Shown here: positions 5,819 to 7,765 of the stretch, in pieces | How the letters are laid out: every line of letters starts with the position of its first letter | Numbering within the stretch: the first letter of the stretch is position 1 | Assembly: GCA_937915885.1 (NCBI GenBank) | Contig: CALGGP010000157.1 | Location: 1 to 7,765, forward strand | Direction of reading: 5' to 3' | Source: an uncultured Selenomonadales bacterium | Lineage (GTDB): Bacteria; Bacillota; Negativicutes; Selenomonadales; Selenomonadaceae | Length of the DNA stretch: 7,765 bases | Translations under genes and position numbers: made by a program | The notes under the pieces: model-generated | What the model was told of the DNA's origin: nothing | The model's input: only the letters and a program-made list of their open reading frames with translations | The model's database searches: none

Positions 5819-7205
5819 ATCGTCCTTCGGGCGAAACCGCTTGGACGTAGATCGCACACTCGAGCCTCTTCTTTTGAATTTCGCAACCGACCTCGTAAGG
5901 CTGCCGAATGTCGCCATGAAACAAATCCGCGTTCGCATGACAGCCGCCCGAACAATAGAATCGCGCCCAACATTCCCGACACCGAGGCTTGTTCAACACG
6001 TGCGACCGTCGAAAATAATCTTGCAATCCGCGCGGATCGTCGACGCCGTCAAATACCGAGCCCAATCGATATCCCGCGCGTCCGACGAATTGATGACACG
6101 GATATAAATCGCCGTTCACATCGACCGCAAAATATTCATGCCCCGCGCCGCAACCCGACAGCCGCTTCGCCACGCACGGACCGTTCGACAGATCGACGTT
6201 GAAGTGGAAGAAAAAGAATCCGCGCCCTTGACGTTGACGTTCCAAATAAGCCTCCGTCAATCGATCGTACTCGCGACGGATCGTCGGCAAGTCGTCTTCG
6301 GTGAATCCCAACGGCGAATCTTTCAACACCACCGGCTCAACGCTCAACACATCAAAGCCCGCGTCGTGCATCGACAACACATCGTCGGTGAAGTCGAGAT
6401 TGCGTCGAGTGTAGGTGCCGCGCAGGTAATAATTTTCGCCGTTGCGACTGTCGACCAGCCTCTTAAAATTCTTCCGCGCGCGATCATACGAGCCATGCCC
6501 CGTCGAGTCGGGACGCATCGCATCATGAATTTCCTTGCGACCGTCGAGACTGAGCACCACCGAAATATTATTTTCGTTGAGCCAATCGATGGCGCCGTCG
6601 TTGAGCAACATGCCGTTCGTCGTCAACGTCAGCTTGAAAATTTTGTTCGTCTCGATCTCTCGAGCGCGGACATATTCCGTGACGGCTTTGACCGTCGAGA
6701 AATTTATAAGCGGCTCGCCGCCGAAAAAATCAATCTCGCAATGCCGACGGTTGATCGATTTTTTGATGATGAAATCGACCGCCGCCCGTCCGACCTCGGC
6801 GCTCATCACTCCGCGCGCGCCGTATGAGCCGCCGTCGCCGAAACAATATTTGCATCGAAGGTTGCAGTCTTGAGCGACCATCAGACACAACGACTTGACG
6901 ATGCCCGATTGCTTGAATGTCGGCGGCACGTCGATATCGGGCGCGAATAACAGTTGAGCGTCGATCAGTTGATGCAGTTCGTCAAGCGCCTCGTCGAGAT
7001 CGGCGGTCGAATATCGATCGGCAAGCTCCGCGCGGACGGTTTGATCGTTTTCGCCGTCGAAGTGATCCATGATGTCGAAAATCATTCGGTCGACCAGATG
7101 CACCGCGCCGCTGTTTATGTCGAGCAGAATAAATTTGCCGCCCTGAACGAATTTATGAATGCGATTGTCGATAGTGATCAGCCTCCGATAAAAAAATTCT
7201 GCCAT
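5817..7205 (-). CDS. scfB: SCIFF peptide maturase (thioether-forming radical SAM/SPASM enzyme)
   Basis: A 462-residue radical SAM enzyme that installs thioether crosslinks in the SCIFF peptide encoded just upstream. Residues ~16-90 resemble the PqqD-like peptide-recognition domain (HKFVQGGKFILLDINSGAVH). The radical SAM cluster motif C114-NLR-C118-KY-C121 is followed by GGEP (162-165), which binds AdoMet. The C-terminal SPASM region has C352...C370, then C409-X2-C412-X5-C418-X3-C422 and C441, enough for two auxiliary [4Fe-4S] clusters. The enzyme is cytosolic. The ATG at 7205 has no Shine-Dalgarno site and lies inside a strong hairpin. A GGAGG at 7182-7186 lies inside the open frame, and as I recall family proteins usually start near the IHKF at residue 16, so a non-ATG start at Ile12 or Ile16 is possible. 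The scfA stop is 47 bp upstream. No catalytic residue is missing. Confidence 0.95.
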   Translation of the reverse strand: MAEFFYRRLITIDNRIHKFVQGGKFILLDINSGAVHLVDRMIFDIMDHFDGENDQTVRAELADRYSTADLDEALDELHQLIDAQLLFAPDIDVPPTFKQSGIVKSLCLMVAQDCNLRCKYCFGDGGSYGARGVMSAEVGRAAVDFIIKKSINRRHCEIDFFGGEPLINFSTVKAVTEYVRAREIETNKIFKLTLTTNGMLLNDGAIDWLNENNISVVLSLDGRKEIHDAMRPDSTGHGSYDRARKNFKRLVDSRNGENYYLRGTYTRRNLDFTDDVLSMHDAGFDVLSVEPVVLKDSPLGFTEDDLPTIRREYDRLTEAYLERQRQGRGFFFFHFNVDLSNGPCVAKRLSGCGAGHEYFAVDVNGDLYPCHQFVGRAGYRLGSVFDGVDDPRGLQDYFRRSHVLNKPRCRECWARFYCSGGCHANADLFHGDIRQPYEVGCEIQKKRLECAIYVQAVSPEGR

Positions 7206-7225
7206 GATTTTAATTCACGGCAGAA
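7190..7225 (-). terminator. attenuator: terminator-like hairpin covering the scfB start codon
   Basis: In the mRNA, UUCUGCCGUGA (7225-7215) pairs with UCAUGGCAGAA (7207-7197) over 11 bp with one G-U pair, around the 7-nt loop AUUAAAA. Seven Us follow at once (7196-7190). This has the form of an intrinsic terminator, and the AUG at 7205-7203 lies in the descending arm. It could reduce scfB expression relative to scfA both by ending transcripts and by hiding the start codon. Confidence 0.65.
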
Positions 7226-7237
7226 AAATTTTCAATG

Positions 7238-7254
7238 AATACCCGCGCGGGATT
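7238..7254 (-). other. small GC-rich hairpin at the scfA stop codon
   Basis: The palindrome CCCGCGCGGG (7242-7251), with AAT/ATT flanks and one bulged base, overlaps the scfA TAA. Only 3 GC pairs plus weak AT pairs can form, so it is much weaker than the hairpin 20 bp downstream. It could protect the scfA mRNA end. Confidence 0.25.
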
Positions 7255-7402
7255 ATTTTTTTGATTGACGCTCGCAGACTTGGTTGCCGACGGTGCAGCT
7301 GGTCTTGCAGGCGGATTGGCAGGACGCTTGGCACTCGCCGCAGCCGCCGCTCTTCATGCCGGACTGCAGAGTCGGTTTGTTGACGGTTTGAATGTGTTTC
7401 AT
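7253..7402 (-). CDS. scfA: SCIFF ranthipeptide precursor (six cysteines in forty-five)
   Basis: A 49-residue peptide with exactly six cysteines, at 21, 24, 28, 32, 36 and 43, and the conserved core SCQSACKTSCTVGNQ typical of SCIFF. The maturase joins Cys side chains to downstream residues by thioethers; in the studied Thermoanaerobacter protein the known link, as I recall, is Cys32 to Thr37, and both residues are present here at the same numbers. Residues 1-20 form the leader recognised by the maturase; the tail is basic (RQSKK). The ATG at 7402 has AAAGGAG 8 nt upstream. The frame stays open for 28 codons further upstream, but through GC-rich repeat DNA, so that longer form is rejected. It is the first gene of a two-gene unit with scfB. 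The biological role of SCIFF is not settled; a link to quorum sensing and redox regulation has been proposed in clostridia. Confidence 0.96.
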   Translation of the reverse strand: MKHIQTVNKPTLQSGMKSGGCGECQASCQSACKTSCTVGNQVCERQSKK

Positions 7403-7424
7403 GATATCAGCTCCTTTCGACGAA

Positions 7425-7430
7425 ATTATA
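7425..7430 (-). promoter_or_regulatory. perfect -10 hexamer (TATAAT) before scfA
   Basis: The minus strand reads TATAAT, a perfect -10. The expected start near 7418 would leave a very short leader of ~16 nt with the AGGAG site close to its 5' end. No convincing -35 can be seen; that position falls on a GGCGCC palindrome of the repeat block. An activator may replace the -35, or the promoter may simply be weak. Confidence 0.5.
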
Positions 7431-7474
7431 TCGGGCGACGGTTTAGGGGCGCCGCCGACGCGCCCACCTACCGA

Positions 7475-7523
7475 GGCGGCGCCCAACGGAGGAAAGTACT
7501 GCCCACCCGCGTCAACGGCGCCC
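7475..7523 (+). repeat. dispersed GC-rich repeat, copy 2 (first copy at 5399-5446)
   Basis: It shares GGCGGCGCCCAACGGAGG (7475-7492) and CCCACCCGCGTC (7502-7513) exactly with the copy upstream of the TRAP permease gene. In both places the repeat lies upstream of a minus-strand gene and is followed, going right, by copies of the GGCGGGCG/CGCCYCGCG hairpin unit. The two regions therefore look like rearranged mosaics of one repeat family. Confidence 0.75.
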
Positions 7524-7550
7524 GCTCTTTAATTCCTAATTCCTTTAGGG

Positions 7551-7765
7551 GGCGGGCGGGAAATAATTCGTCGCCTCGCGCAGGCGGCGCCCTTCGCTTC
7601 AAACGCCGTGGCTTTGGTTGGCGGGCGAAAAATAATTCGTCGCCCCGCGTCGGCGGCGCCCGTCGCTTCAAATGCCGCAGCTTTTATGGGCGGGCAGGGG
7701 AAAAATCGTCGCCTCGCGCAGGCGGCGTCTTTTTTGAAAAAATTTTTTTCAGGGTGGGCGGGCGG
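7551..7765 (+). repeat. tandem repeat array, period about 69 bp, continuing past the window
   Basis: The marker GGCGGGCG (or GGCGGGCA) begins units at 7551, 7620, 7689 and 7757, giving periods of 69, 69 and 68 bp. Each full unit has the marker, an A/T-rich stretch, CGCCYCGCG (7572-7580, 7641-7649, 7710-7718) and then GGCGGCG. Unit 3 ends differently, in long T and A runs (7730-7750). No credible gene is in 7403-7765; the 67-codon frame across it only reflects the repeats. Confidence 0.85.

Noticed and set aside
5517..6107. A 196-codon plus-strand frame across the repeat block and the end of scfB
   Set aside because: It begins in repeat DNA (its translation repeats the same FRGG motif), then runs antisense to the SPASM domain of scfB.
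7468..7671. A 67-codon minus-strand frame with repeated RRAPPTRGDEL-like segments
   Set aside because: The peptide repeat is only the translation of the 69-bp DNA repeat; no Shine-Dalgarno site or domain is seen.
7551..7765. The regular 69-bp array as a CRISPR
   Set aside because: There are no identical repeats separated by unique spacers; the whole unit is repeated, and no cas gene is near.

Overview
This window looks like chromosomal DNA from an anaerobic member of the Firmicutes, in the broad clostridial/Negativicutes group. The best pointer is a SCIFF ranthipeptide pair: a 49-residue six-cysteine peptide followed by its radical SAM/SPASM maturase, which is close to universal in Clostridia. 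Shine-Dalgarno sites are strong (GGAGG/AGGAG type). Genes use GC-rich codons, and two intergenic regions carry a family of very GC-rich repeats. I see no rRNA, tRNA, CRISPR array, transposase or phage gene.

Layout from left to right. (1) A macro-domain (ADP-ribose-binding) protein on the minus strand and purA (adenylosuccinate synthetase) on the plus strand diverge from a 100-bp spacer. That spacer holds two overlapping, nearly mirror-image promoters. (2) Directly behind purA on the plus strand is the body of a PD-(D/E)XK restriction endonuclease. Its amino end appears to be broken by a one-base frameshift. (3) Converging on it, and overlapping it by 80 bp, is a beta-class DNA amino-methyltransferase on the minus strand; together they form a tail-to-tail type II restriction-modification pair. 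(4) The methyltransferase lies 27 bp behind a 651-residue fused 4TM/12TM TRAP transporter permease. (5) The ~490-bp spacer upstream of the permease is packed with GC-rich hairpin repeats, including a ~95-bp sequence present twice. (6) The SCIFF maturase (scfB) and precursor (scfA) follow on the minus strand. Between them is an 11-bp hairpin with a 7-U tract that contains the annotated start codon of scfB. (7) The last ~330 bp is a second block of the same repeat family, including a 69-bp tandem array that runs off the window.

How the parts work together. scfA and scfB form a peptide/maturase operon in which the peptide is probably made in excess, because the hairpin can limit maturase transcription and translation. 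The restriction-modification genes have no obvious promoters of their own: the nuclease follows purA and the methyltransferase follows the TRAP permease, so each seems to rely on a host transcript. The intergenic repeats share conserved complementary arms around unconserved A/T-rich loops, which suggests selection on folded RNA or DNA rather than on protein.

The most interesting items are the hairpin/terminator over the scfB start, the apparently frameshifted endonuclease in a split restriction-modification pair, the mirror-symmetric divergent promoter with a G-A-T9-G start region on the purA side, and the dispersed hairpin repeat family. All assignments come from reading motifs; no database search was run.
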